Positions 27,105 through 35,495 of a stretch of 64,000 bases of DNA are shown here, piece after piece. The stretch is from the NCBI RefSeq assembly GCF_000269805.1, contig NZ_JH711481.1, forward strand, positions 1,675,789-1,739,788. Reading direction: 5' to 3'. This stretch comes from Actinomyces massiliensis 4401292. GTDB taxonomy: Bacteria > Actinomycetota > Actinomycetes > Actinomycetales > Actinomycetaceae. How positions within the stretch are numbered: the stretch's first letter is position 1; each line of letters opens with the position of its first letter. A program made the translations under genes and the position numbers. Under the pieces are notes generated by a model. It did no database searches, was not told the origin of the DNA, and saw only the letters and a list, made by a program, of their open reading frames with translations.

Positions 27105-27342
27105 GAGCCCGATTCTGTCATGGGGCGCGAGCCCGCCCCGAACGGGAGCCCGATGCCGCCGTGTGAAGTGGACTACGAGCCGGGTTCGGCTGCTGCATGG
27201 TGACTGCGTGGGACGAGTGCCACGTTCCCGGTAATGACGATGGGGTGAAACGAAGCCCGCAGACGTTTATCGTTCTGTTAAGAAATCCGCTGACCAGCGA
27301 TCCGCCCCATCCCGAGTCCCGAAATCACTGAGAGGAGAGCCC

Positions 27343-28326
27343 GTGGACGAGCGCCCTCAGACGGCCCCGTCCGGGACATCCCCTGACCCCTTCCCGGAAA
27401 CCGATCCCGCTCCCGCACCTGCTCCGTCATCGCCGGCTCCTGAAGCCTCTGAAACCTCTGAAGCATCCGCTGCAGCCCTTGCAGCTTCTGCAGTTTCTGC
27501 AGCTTCTGCAGCTTCTACAGGGGCCGCGCCCGCAGGATCTGCCGAGCTCGAGGCGCAGCGGCGCCTGCGGGAGGATACCGGCGATATCGAGCCCATCGAT
27601 GAGGCTATCGCCGTCCCCATGACGGCTTCGGAGGCCTCCGAGGCTTCCGAGGCTTCGGCGCCTTCCGACGAGCAGCCCCCGAATACGCCCGTGGCACCGA
27701 TTCCCGCGGTGAAGGCCGCGGCGGTCAGTCGACTGTCCTCGTTGGCGCGCGCGCAGATCGGTGTCGCCGCGGTGGCGAGCCTGGCGATCGTTGCGGCCCT
27801 TGCCGTATTCGTGCCGGGTTTCGGCGGTCGGGAAGGCGCCGCCGAGAAGGCCGTCGCACCCACGGCCACCAGTACGGCCGAATCCGAGCGGCCGTCGCCC
27901 ACGCCGCAGGCGACGAGGACTGCCACTGCCGAGGCGAGTCGGCACGACGGCGAGGGCGCCGTCGCCGACTCCGATCAGCCGGACGCCGGATCCCCCGAGG
28001 CGACGGCTGCCGCCGGCTCCGATGACGCCTTGAGTGACGCCGGCGCTGACGGTGCCCCCGGTGGTGCCGGTGGCGCTGGGGGTGCCGGCGGTGCTGGTGG
28101 CGTCGCCGGTGGGGTCAACAGTCCCGACGGCGGGAGTGATAGGGCCTCCGGCGGGGGCGGCTCCTCGACCGGAGAAGGATCCTCAGCCGGGGAGGGGACT
28201 CCGGGCGGAGGATCCGAGGATCCTCAGCCGCAGCCCAAGGAGCCTCGGGAGGATGACCTCAACCCGTTGGAGCCAAAGCCTCCGGTGCCTTCGAAGCAGC
28301 CCGCCCCCAAGCCCACGACCCCTTGA
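27343..28326 (+). CDS. Single-span membrane protein with long low-complexity arms
   Basis: A 327-residue protein starting at GTG 27343 after GAGAGGAGAGC. Residues 1-135 are Ala/Ser/Pro/Glu-rich, including repeats SEASAAALAASAVSAASAAS and SEASEASEASA coded by 9-nt DNA repeats. One membrane segment (IGVAAVASLAIVAALAVFVPGF) lies near residues 139-160. The rest is an extracytoplasmic Gly/Ala/Ser/Pro-rich arm with GGAGGAGGAGGVAGG and a proline-rich end (PKPPVPSKQPAPKPTTP). No folded domain is visible. The architecture suggests a cell-wall-spanning or scaffold protein; function unknown. It is divergent from valS and 227 bp upstream of the BCCT transporter. Confidence 0.7.
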   Translation: MDERPQTAPSGTSPDPFPETDPAPAPAPSSPAPEASETSEASAAALAASAVSAASAASTGAAPAGSAELEAQRRLREDTGDIEPIDEAIAVPMTASEASEASEASAPSDEQPPNTPVAPIPAVKAAAVSRLSSLARAQIGVAAVASLAIVAALAVFVPGFGGREGAAEKAVAPTATSTAESERPSPTPQATRTATAEASRHDGEGAVADSDQPDAGSPEATAAAGSDDALSDAGADGAPGGAGGAGGAGGAGGVAGGVNSPDGGSDRASGGGGSSTGEGSSAGEGTPGGGSEDPQPQPKEPREDDLNPLEPKPPVPSKQPAPKPTTP

Positions 28327-28553
28327 TCCTCGAGGGATCTTCGAGGGGCGACGCCAGGGCGTTCGGTCGAGCAATCGCGGTCGAAGATAAATTGCAGATA
28401 GATGGCCAATAGGCTCCCGCTAGGAACCCGATAGGAATAGGATCGAGCTGTACCTCTCGCGCCGTCCTCGTGACGTCCGGGCCCGTGACCGCTTGCGACG
28501 CTCGCAGGACCACCCCTCACCACCGAAGAAGTTCTCGAAGGGACCACGCGACC

Positions 28554-30194
28554 ATGGATCATGAAAAGCATTCGAAGAATCCCGATACATCCGACGCAGA
28601 GGGCGCGGAAGACGCGGAGGACACAGGGCGAGTCCGGTCCGCATCAGGCGTGACGCCGCGGCGATGGGACGATCGCATTATCAAGACCGTCAGCCTCGTC
28701 CTGGTCGCCGTCGTCGTCGTTTTCGCGGTGCTCAATGGTGAGGCCGCTGCGCGTGCCATCGGTTCTTTCAGAACTTTCGTGACCGGAAACTTCACCTGGT
28801 ACTTCGTCGTGCTCGCCACGATGGCTTTGATGTTCTGCATATACATGGCGATCGGCGAACGCGGCTCCATTGTGCTGGGAGGGAAGGGGGCCAAGCCGGA
28901 GTACGGCCGCTTCGCGTGGTATTCGATGCTCTTCGCCTGCGGTCAGGGGATCGGGCTTATCTTCTGGTCCGTGGCCGAGCCCATTCTGGTCAAGGACGAC
29001 GACCCGATTCAAGCTCATATGAGCGTTGATAAACTCGACGGCGCGCTGATCTGGAGCTATTTCCACTGGGCGGTGCACGGATGGGCCATTTACTGCGTCG
29101 TCGCCCTGTGCTTAGCACTCTCTTTCCACAACCGCAAAGCGCCGATGACCTTCCGGGATGCTGTAGTCGGGATGTTCCCGGAGAATACTCGCCGGCCGAT
29201 CGGGCTGGCGGTTGAGATCATTGCCATTCTGGCCACTGTTTTCGGACTGTCGACTTCTTTCGCATTCGCGGCCATGCAGCTCTCCTCCGGTTTGGTGCAG
29301 ACCTTCGGATTGGGCAATGGGAGCCTCATCCGCATCGTCGTCATCATCGGAATCGGAGTTTTCGCCGGGGTCAGCGTGTACCTGGGCATTGAGAAGGGGA
29401 TGAAGCGGGTCAGTGAGGTCAACTCCATTCTGTCCATCGTGCTCGTTGTAGGGGTGCTCATCGCCGGCCCGACCCTCTACCTGCTGTCGGTTCTGCCTCA
29501 GACCGCCGGTCAGTACTTCTGGTCGATGTGGTGGATGGGAACCTGGACGGACGCCGGTTCCGCGATGGCGCCGCCGCATGTGTGGAGCGACAGCTGGAAT
29601 GGCGTCTGGACCGTATTCATCTGGTGCTGGTGCTGGGCCTTCTCCCCGTTCGTGGGGTCGTTCATCGCGCGCATCTCCCGCGGTCGCTCGGTCAGGGAAT
29701 TCGTTGTGGGCGTGCTCGGCATCCCCTCGGCGATCTGCGTCGTGTGGATCGGCGTCGTCGGCGGTGCGGCTCTTTTCTACGATGAGACAAGGGGCGGTGT
29801 CGTCAGCGAGGCCGTGGGTCAGGACACCTCGCTCGGACTGTTCGCCATGCTCAAGGAGCTGCCCTACCGGCCGGTGGTCTTCTCCCTGCTGCTGGCCGCC
29901 ACCATTCTGGTGGGCACCTACTACCTGACGTCCCTGGACTCCGGCGTCCATGCATTGAGCGGATTCGTGGCATCGGCTTCCAAGCCATCTCGGGTATTCC
30001 GAGTCACCCTGGTCGTGGGCATCGCCGCCATCGCCTTCCTGCTGCTCAGCATCGGCGGCGAGAGCGTGGTCGGCACAGTGCAGACCGGCACCATTATCGG
30101 CGCCCTGCCCTATACCGTCGTCGTGCTCCTGATGATGCTGAATACGGTCCGTCAGACCAATCTGGAGATCGCGTCGCGGAACAGCGGCTCTTAG
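28554..30194 (+). CDS. BCCT-family betaine/choline/carnitine transporter
   Basis: A 546-residue membrane protein with about 12 hydrophobic segments. The BCCT hallmark is in WNGVWTVFIWCWCWAFSPFVGSFIARISRGRSVREFV; other family stretches are GERGSIVLGGKGAKPEYGRFAWYSMLFACGQGIGLIFWSVAEP and LDGALIWSYFHWAVHGWAIY. One tryptophan of the usual FYWAWW aromatic motif is replaced here (IWCWCW), which could alter the substrate box. It probably imports a quaternary ammonium compatible solute. A charged N-terminal tail (DTSDAEGAEDAEDTG) precedes the first segment. ATG 28554 follows GAAGGGA; an upstream extension to 28470 is unlikely. Confidence 0.92.
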   Translation: MDHEKHSKNPDTSDAEGAEDAEDTGRVRSASGVTPRRWDDRIIKTVSLVLVAVVVVFAVLNGEAAARAIGSFRTFVTGNFTWYFVVLATMALMFCIYMAIGERGSIVLGGKGAKPEYGRFAWYSMLFACGQGIGLIFWSVAEPILVKDDDPIQAHMSVDKLDGALIWSYFHWAVHGWAIYCVVALCLALSFHNRKAPMTFRDAVVGMFPENTRRPIGLAVEIIAILATVFGLSTSFAFAAMQLSSGLVQTFGLGNGSLIRIVVIIGIGVFAGVSVYLGIEKGMKRVSEVNSILSIVLVVGVLIAGPTLYLLSVLPQTAGQYFWSMWWMGTWTDAGSAMAPPHVWSDSWNGVWTVFIWCWCWAFSPFVGSFIARISRGRSVREFVVGVLGIPSAICVVWIGVVGGAALFYDETRGGVVSEAVGQDTSLGLFAMLKELPYRPVVFSLLLAATILVGTYYLTSLDSGVHALSGFVASASKPSRVFRVTLVVGIAAIAFLLLSIGGESVVGTVQTGTIIGALPYTVVVLLMMLNTVRQTNLEIASRNSGS

Positions 30195-30232
30195 CGGCTC
30201 GCAACAGCCCTCAGCGGCTCGCAGCAGCCCTC
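30193..30232 (+). repeat. 20-bp direct repeat after the BCCT gene
   Basis: Two near-identical 20-bp units (AGCGGCTCGCAACAGCCCTC and AGCGGCTCGCAGCAGCCCTC), followed by a partial third (AGCGGCTCTC), overlap the BCCT stop codon region and follow it immediately. Confidence 0.8.
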
Positions 30233-30272
30233 AGCGGCTCTCAGTGGGCATCTGGTTACCCCGCCCGCATCG

Positions 30273-30290
30273 GGTTAGGCTTGCCTGACC
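30273..30290 (+). promoter_or_regulatory. DtxR/IdeR-type iron box
   Basis: GGTTAGGCTTGCCTGACC is an 18-bp dyad with one arm mismatch. Aligned to the DtxR/IdeR consensus TTAGGTTAGCCTAACC, 13 of 16 positions agree. It lies about 95 bp before the start of the siderophore-type ABC pair. Iron-loaded DtxR/IdeR would repress that operon when iron is plentiful. Confidence 0.8.
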
Positions 30291-30385
30291 AGGTGTGGTG
30301 CGTCCGGGCGCCGATGCCGAATCTTGAGCTCTCTCCGGCTCTCTTCAGCTCTCCCCGGCGCACCCGTTGATGAGGAGGCATGAGG

Positions 30386-32215
30386 ATGACTGTCACCATC
30401 GGCACGCTCATCACTCCCGCGCGCAAGGCCATGATCGTCTCCGGCCTGCTCACGGCCGCCGGGGCCGTCATGTCCGTCGTGCCCTATGCGGCGCTGCGCA
30501 ATATGGCGGCCATCTGGCTGGGGGAGTCGGAGGCCACAGGCTGGGCCGCCAGTTTGTGGGCCTGGGCGGCCATCGCCGTCGTCTCCCTCTTCGCCGCGCA
30601 GATGCTCTACCTCATGGGCCTGGGGCTCACCCACCTTGCCGAGGCGAAGCTGCGCCACCTGCTGCGCACGCAGGTGGTGGATGCCCTTGGCCACCTGCCG
30701 CTGGGGCGCGTGGCCGCCATCCCGCACGGCGCCATCCGCAAGATGGTGGCCGATGACACCTCCTCCATCCACACCCTCGTCGCCCACGTGCCCGGGGACG
30801 CCACCAATGCCGTCGTCGGAGCCGTTGCCGGCATGGCCTACCTCCTGTGGACGGATTGGCGGCTCGCCTTGGCGCTGCTGGGCGTGTGGTGCCTGGTCCT
30901 GGCGGCCATCGCCCTTCCCACCATGCGCGGTCTCAGCGGCATCACCGACCGCTTCGCCGTCGCGCAGACCCGGCTGTCGTCCGCCACCGTCGAGATGCTC
31001 GAAGGCATGAAGGAGATCAAGAGCTTCCATGCCACCGATGCGACCCGCACCCGCTTCAACACCGCCCGGAAGCACTTCTCCAGCATCTCCTACGAGTGGG
31101 TGTCCGCCTCCGGGAAGACCATCAGTCTCATGGGCGCCTTCCTGCGCCCGGCCACTGTCTTCGCCACCGTCGCGCCCCTGGTCGTCCTCTTCGTCTCCCA
31201 GGGATGGACGCAGCTGTCCGCCACGCTGCCCTTCTTCCTCCTCGCGCTGGGCCTGCCCGAGGGGCTGCAGACGCTGATCGGCATGATGCAGCAGATGTAC
31301 GAGTCCCGTATGGCTGCCCAGAGCACCGCCGACCTCCTGTCCCAGGCGCCCATGCCCGAGGGCTCCCACGATGAGGGGGAGGGGCCGGCCCCGGGCCGCG
31401 TCGAGGCGGATGACATCACCTTCTCCTACGAGGCCGGCTCCCCGGTGCTGCGGGGCGTCTCCTTCACCGCCGAGCCGGGCACCGTCACCGCTCTCGTCGG
31501 CCCCTCCGGCGGCGGCAAGTCCACCCTGGCCCGCCTCATCGCGCGCTTCTACGACGTCGACGGCGGCGCCGTCCGCGTGTCCGGCATCGATGTGCGCGAG
31601 ACGACCTTCTCCTGGCTGCTGTCCCGCGTCGCGATCGTGCTGCAGGACGTGGACCTGTCCCACGACTCGGTGGCGGACAACATCGCCCTGGGGCGGCCCG
31701 GGGCCACCCGAGAGCAGATCGAGGACGCGGCTCGCGCCGCCTGCATCCACGAGCGCATCACGCGCCTGCCCCACGGCTACGACACCGTCCTGGGCGAGGA
31801 AGGAGGATTCCTCTCGGGCGGCGAGAGGCAGCGGGTGACTCTTGCCCGCGCCTACCTCCAGGACGCGCCCGTCCTCGTGCTGGACGAGGCCACCGCCCAG
31901 GCCGATCCCGCCTCCGAGCGCGACATCCACCTGGCCCTGTCCCGCCTGGCGGTCGGGCGCACCGTCATCGTGATCGCCCACCGCCTGTCCACCGTGCGCG
32001 ACGCCGATCAGATCCTCGTCGTCGATGACGGCCGCATCGTCGAGCGCGGGCGCCACCGGGGACTCATGGAGGCCGACGGCCGCTACGCCTCCATGTGGCG
32101 CAGCCAGGACTTCGACTCCGCTGATGGTGCTGGCAGGGCTGACAGGGCTGATGGTGCCGGTGGTGCTGACGATCAGGCCGGCGTCCCGGCCGCCGCTGCT
32201 GCAGAAGGGGAATGA
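30386..32215 (+). CDS. ABC half-transporter A of a siderophore-type (YbtP/IrtA-like) system
   Basis: A 609-residue type IV ABC protein: six-helix membrane domain (residues about 10-310) fused to an ATPase. ATPase motifs: GPSGGGKST near residue 372, signature LSGGERQRVTLARA, Walker B VLVLDEATAQADP with catalytic Glu, switch IVIAHRLS. Although it has exporter fold, adjacent pairs of such proteins (YbtPQ, IrtAB) import ferric siderophores; the iron box upstream supports that reading. It lacks the siderophore-reducing SIP domain of IrtA. ATG 30386 is 7 nt from AGGAGG; ATG 30380 is too close. A repeat-coded Ala/Asp/Gly tail (GAGRADRADGAGGADDQ) ends the protein. It overlaps its partner by 4 nt. Confidence 0.88.
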   Translation: MTVTIGTLITPARKAMIVSGLLTAAGAVMSVVPYAALRNMAAIWLGESEATGWAASLWAWAAIAVVSLFAAQMLYLMGLGLTHLAEAKLRHLLRTQVVDALGHLPLGRVAAIPHGAIRKMVADDTSSIHTLVAHVPGDATNAVVGAVAGMAYLLWTDWRLALALLGVWCLVLAAIALPTMRGLSGITDRFAVAQTRLSSATVEMLEGMKEIKSFHATDATRTRFNTARKHFSSISYEWVSASGKTISLMGAFLRPATVFATVAPLVVLFVSQGWTQLSATLPFFLLALGLPEGLQTLIGMMQQMYESRMAAQSTADLLSQAPMPEGSHDEGEGPAPGRVEADDITFSYEAGSPVLRGVSFTAEPGTVTALVGPSGGGKSTLARLIARFYDVDGGAVRVSGIDVRETTFSWLLSRVAIVLQDVDLSHDSVADNIALGRPGATREQIEDAARAACIHERITRLPHGYDTVLGEEGGFLSGGERQRVTLARAYLQDAPVLVLDEATAQADPASERDIHLALSRLAVGRTVIVIAHRLSTVRDADQILVVDDGRIVERGRHRGLMEADGRYASMWRSQDFDSADGAGRADRADGAGGADDQAGVPAAAAAEGE

Positions 32216-33957
32216 CGATGTGGACGATGCTGCTGCGGCTCGTCAATGCGCGCAGGATGCGGGCGATCCTCGCCTGGTTCGTCGCCTCGGCGATCCTCCA
32301 GGGCGCGACCCTGGCCCTCATGATCCCCTTCCTGCGCGCCCTCTACGGGCGCTCGGATTCCCTGGTCGCCTGGCTCATCGCCGTGGTCGTACTCGGGGTG
32401 GTCACGGTCGCCGTGGACACCACCGCCATGTACCGCTCCTACCGGGTGAGCGTCTTCGAGGTCTGCGACACCATGATCGATCGCGTGGCCGAGCACGTGC
32501 TCGCTCTGCCGCTGGGCTGGTTCAACGCCCAGCGCGAGGCCGCCGTGGTCAATGCGACCTCGAAGGAGGTCAACACCCTGTCCCACCTGACCTCCATGGT
32601 CATCCCGAATCTGTGCAACGCCTTCATCGTTCCCCTGGTCATGCTGGTCGCCACGGCCTTCGTCGAGTGGCCGCTGGCCCTCATCATGGCGGTCACGATC
32701 ATCCCCCTGGTCCTCATCTGGCGGCTCATGTCCGCGGCGACCTCCCGCGCCAATGAGATGGAGGACTCCGCCTCGGCGGCGGCGGCCGGGCGCCTGGTCG
32801 AGTTCGCCCGACTTCAGCCGGTCCTGCGCGCCACAGGCGTCACCGAGACGGGCTGGGAGCCCGTACGCGCAGCTCTCGATGCCGACTCCGAGGCCACCCT
32901 GAACGGCCTGCGCATCAAGGGGCGCCCCGGCCAGGCCTTCAACCTGACCGTCAACATCGCCTTCGCCCTGGTCATGGCCACGGGTCTGTCCTTCGTCAGC
33001 GGTTACCGGCTCGACGTGGTCGCCTACCTGGCGATCATGACCGTCACCTCGCGGATGCTCATGCCGCTGACCAGGGCCGCCCTGTTCTCCACCGAGGCCG
33101 ACGGTGCTCGGGTCGCCCTGCGCGCCATGAGTTCCATCCTCGACGCCGAGCCCCTGCCCGAGCCCGCCCCCGAGGAGCGGGCCCGTCCGGAGGGCACCAC
33201 GATCGCCCTGACCGACGTCTCGTTCTCCTACGACGAGGGGCGTCCCGTTCTGAAGGACGTGTCCCTGACCGCGCCGCAGGGACGGGTCACCGCACTGGTG
33301 GGGCCCTCCGGCGCCGGGAAATCAACGATTCTTCGTCTGGCGGCCCGTTTCTGGGATGTCGGCTCCGGGGCGGTCACCATAGGCGGCGCCGATGTGCGCG
33401 CTCTGCCCACCTCCGAGATCATGGGAATGACCTCCATGGTCTTCCAGGACGTCTATCTCTTCGACACGACCATCCGGGAGAATCTGCGCATCGCCCGACC
33501 TGAGGCCACCGACGTCGAGCTGGAGGAGGCGGCCCGCCGCGCCCGCCTGGACCGGGTCGTCGAAGCGCTCCCGCACGGATGGGAGACGAAGGTGGGACCC
33601 GGTGGCCTGAGCCTGTCCGGAGGTGAGCGCCAACGCGTCTCGATCGCCCGCGCCTTCGTCAAGGACGCTCCGATCCTCCTGCTCGATGAGATCACCTCCG
33701 CCCTGGACGGGGAGAACGAGTCGGCGATCACCGAGGTCGTCCGCGAACTGTCCCACGGGCGCACCGTCATGGTGGTGGCCCACCGTCTGTCCACGATCCG
33801 CCGCGCGGATGAAGTCGTCTTCCTCCAGCCCGCCGCCGGCGGTGCGCGGGTGGCGCAGCGGGGCGTACCGGACGAGCTGGCCGCCATGCCCGGGCCTTTC
33901 CGCGACTTCATCGAGGCGTCCACCGCCTCCTCCCGCTGGCACCTCGCGCGGGGCTGA
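32212..33957 (+). CDS. ABC half-transporter B of a siderophore-type (YbtQ/IrtB-like) system
   Basis: A 581-residue type IV ABC protein with six membrane helices (AILAWFVASAILQGATLALMI, VAWLIAVVVLGVVTVAVDT, ...) and a complete ATPase: GPSGAGKST, LSGGERQRVSIARAF, ILLLDEITSALDGENE, MVVAHRLSTIRR. It pairs with half-transporter A (ATGA overlap) to form a heterodimer with two competent ATP sites. Iron-siderophore import is inferred from the iron box and the paired organisation; export of a siderophore or drug remains possible because no siderophore biosynthesis or reductase gene is in the window. Confidence 0.88.
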   Translation: MTMWTMLLRLVNARRMRAILAWFVASAILQGATLALMIPFLRALYGRSDSLVAWLIAVVVLGVVTVAVDTTAMYRSYRVSVFEVCDTMIDRVAEHVLALPLGWFNAQREAAVVNATSKEVNTLSHLTSMVIPNLCNAFIVPLVMLVATAFVEWPLALIMAVTIIPLVLIWRLMSAATSRANEMEDSASAAAAGRLVEFARLQPVLRATGVTETGWEPVRAALDADSEATLNGLRIKGRPGQAFNLTVNIAFALVMATGLSFVSGYRLDVVAYLAIMTVTSRMLMPLTRAALFSTEADGARVALRAMSSILDAEPLPEPAPEERARPEGTTIALTDVSFSYDEGRPVLKDVSLTAPQGRVTALVGPSGAGKSTILRLAARFWDVGSGAVTIGGADVRALPTSEIMGMTSMVFQDVYLFDTTIRENLRIARPEATDVELEEAARRARLDRVVEALPHGWETKVGPGGLSLSGGERQRVSIARAFVKDAPILLLDEITSALDGENESAITEVVRELSHGRTVMVVAHRLSTIRRADEVVFLQPAAGGARVAQRGVPDELAAMPGPFRDFIEASTASSRWHLARG

Positions 33958-33959
33958 GC

Positions 33960-34784
33960 TCAGGCCCCGAGGGCGCGGTCGCGGGCGATCGCCGCCCGCA
34001 CCGCCTCGATCACTGCGGGGGAGAAGCCCGCCCCCTCCATTGCGATCAGACCCGCCACCGTCGTCCCGCCGGGGGAGCACGCGGTGTCGAGCAGGTCCGC
34101 CAATGTGCGGCCCGTCCCGTCCTCGGCTCGACGCTCCGCCTCGCGGCGGACCATGGACGCCGATCCGAGCAGCGCCTGAGTGACGATCTCGACCGCCCGC
34201 GCCTTGGGAAGTCCGGCATCGACACCGCCTCGGGCGAGTGCCTCGATGAACGTGAAGATGAATGCCGGAGAGGAGCCGGCCAGGGCTGTGAAAGCCGAGA
34301 AGTCCTTCTCGTCTAGGACTATTGTGCGGCCGACCCGGCCCATGAGGGAGGCCGTGAGCTCCAGGTCCTCCTCGCTCGCCGCCGTGCCCGCCGTCAGGGC
34401 CGTCATGGATTCGCGGACCGCCGCCGCCATATTCGGCATGGCCCGCACCACGCGTGTGCCGTCCGGCAGCAGGGACTCCAGTCGCGTCGTCGTCAGCCCC
34501 GCCGCAATGGAGACGACCAGGGGCTTCCGGGCGGCCAGGGCATCCTGCAACGGTGCCAGTACGACGGGGATGACATGCGGTTTGACCGCCAGGATCACGA
34601 CGTCGCTCGTACCTACGAGCTCCTCGGCGCTGGGGGCGAGACGCACGCCGGTGCGAGCGGCCAGCGCCGAGGCCGAGTCGTGCGCACTCCACACAGTCGT
34701 GCCGCCACTGTGCCCGGAGGCGATCAGACCGTCCACGATCGCGCCCGCCATATTTCCCGCACCGATGAAGCCGTAAGTCGTCAT
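33960..34784 (-). CDS. proC: Pyrroline-5-carboxylate reductase
   Basis: A 274-residue NAD(P)-dependent oxidoreductase. The N-terminal Rossmann site is GFIGAGNMAGAIVDGL; later come VILAVKPHVIPVVLAPL, VVSIAAGLTTTRLESLL, RAMPNMAAAVRESMTAL and the C-terminal dimer domain FTALAGSSPAFIFTFIEALARGGVDAGLPKARA with the conserved ...LLDTACSPGGTTVAGLIAMEGAGF. It reduces pyrroline-5-carboxylate to proline, the last step of proline synthesis. It converges with the ABC pair (2 bp gap) and is transcribed away from the repeat-rich spacer at 34785-35689. Confidence 0.96.
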   Translation of the reverse strand: MTTYGFIGAGNMAGAIVDGLIASGHSGGTTVWSAHDSASALAARTGVRLAPSAEELVGTSDVVILAVKPHVIPVVLAPLQDALAARKPLVVSIAAGLTTTRLESLLPDGTRVVRAMPNMAAAVRESMTALTAGTAASEEDLELTASLMGRVGRTIVLDEKDFSAFTALAGSSPAFIFTFIEALARGGVDAGLPKARAVEIVTQALLGSASMVRREAERRAEDGTGRTLADLLDTACSPGGTTVAGLIAMEGAGFSPAVIEAVRAAIARDRALGA

Positions 34785-34823
34785 GACTCCAGTTTATCCG
34801 CGCCCCATGAGCCGGAGCTGTGC

Positions 34824-34922
34824 CGAAATCGGTCGGGTTCCGGCTCGAGTTCGGTCGGGTTCCGGTTCGAGTTCGGTCGGGTTCCGGTTCGAGATCGGTC
34901 CGGTTCCGCGTCGAGATTGTGG
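34824..34922 (-). repeat. 22-bp tandem repeat array B (5 copies)
   Basis: Copies of CGAGATCGGTC or close variants start at 34824, 34846, 34868, 34890 and 34912 with an exact 22-bp period. This is the reverse complement of the GACCGATCTCG core of arrays A and C, so array B is inverted relative to both. It lies 40 bp upstream of proC. Confidence 0.85.
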
Positions 34923-35137
34923 TGTGTCAGGGCGTCTGGGGTGGGATACACCGAACGCACCACCGATCTGCCATCACACCCGACGTTCGCGTATGTCTGG
35001 GGCTGTGGGTGGTAGGTCCAGGGGTCCGGTGGGTTTGTTCCCCGATACCCGCGCATGCCCGGGTGATGGGTGTTGCACATTCGCGTGTGCTCCGCGTTGA
35101 CGAAAACCGCGGAATCATGCGGAATAGTAAGGTTGCT

Positions 35138-35204
35138 TGTGGCCGTGGTCGGGCTCCCATGTGCGCAGTCCCCCCTGACTGCACATGGGAGCCCGACCGC
35201 CACA
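35138..35204. other. Large hairpin/cruciform inside the 34.8-35.7 kb spacer
   Basis: A perfect 18-bp inverted repeat (35147-35164 and 35181-35198; arm GGTCGGGCTCCCATGTGC) is extended outward by TGTGGC/GCCACA (35138-35143, 35199-35204) past a 3-nt bulge, and inward by GCAGTC/GACTGC. No T-run follows on either strand. The motif CTCCCATGTGCG recurs as CTCCCATGTGCGAC at 35270-35283. The rest of 34923-35495 holds no frame with the codon bias of neighbouring genes. Confidence 0.75.
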
Positions 35205-35381
35205 GACAGTGATCATCGGAAAGGCGCGTAATTCCGGCAAAAACCAGTCCTCGTCCCGCAAGAGCCGTGCTCTCCCATGTGCGACACCGCAGACAACCGT
35301 GTCCATCGGTCGGATAACCGTGTCCGCGGTCGCTTGACGCACGACATCGGGGCGTCCCATCTCTCTGCGAGATCGACTTTT

Positions 35382-35420
35382 TCGAACGAGGTCGACGGTG
35401 GCGCCGTCGACCTCGTTCGA
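35382..35420. other. Perfect 17-bp hairpin in the spacer
   Basis: TCGAACGAGGTCGACGG (35382-35398) pairs perfectly with 35404-35420 across the 5-nt loop TGGCG. On the plus strand a run of five T lies before the stem (35378-35382), not after it, so it is not a standard intrinsic terminator for either strand. Confidence 0.8.
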
Positions 35421-35495
35421 GAATGTCTATGTGGACGGGTCCTGCAGTACGCTCCCCGCTCCAAGACAAGGCACCATCGCCTCGGTGCGGAAGTG

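Noticed and set aside
34781-35203. 140-codon minus-strand frame through repeat array B
   Set aside because: Third-position composition is unlike the genes here, and a third of it is translated 22-bp repeat. Kept only as part of the spacer finding.
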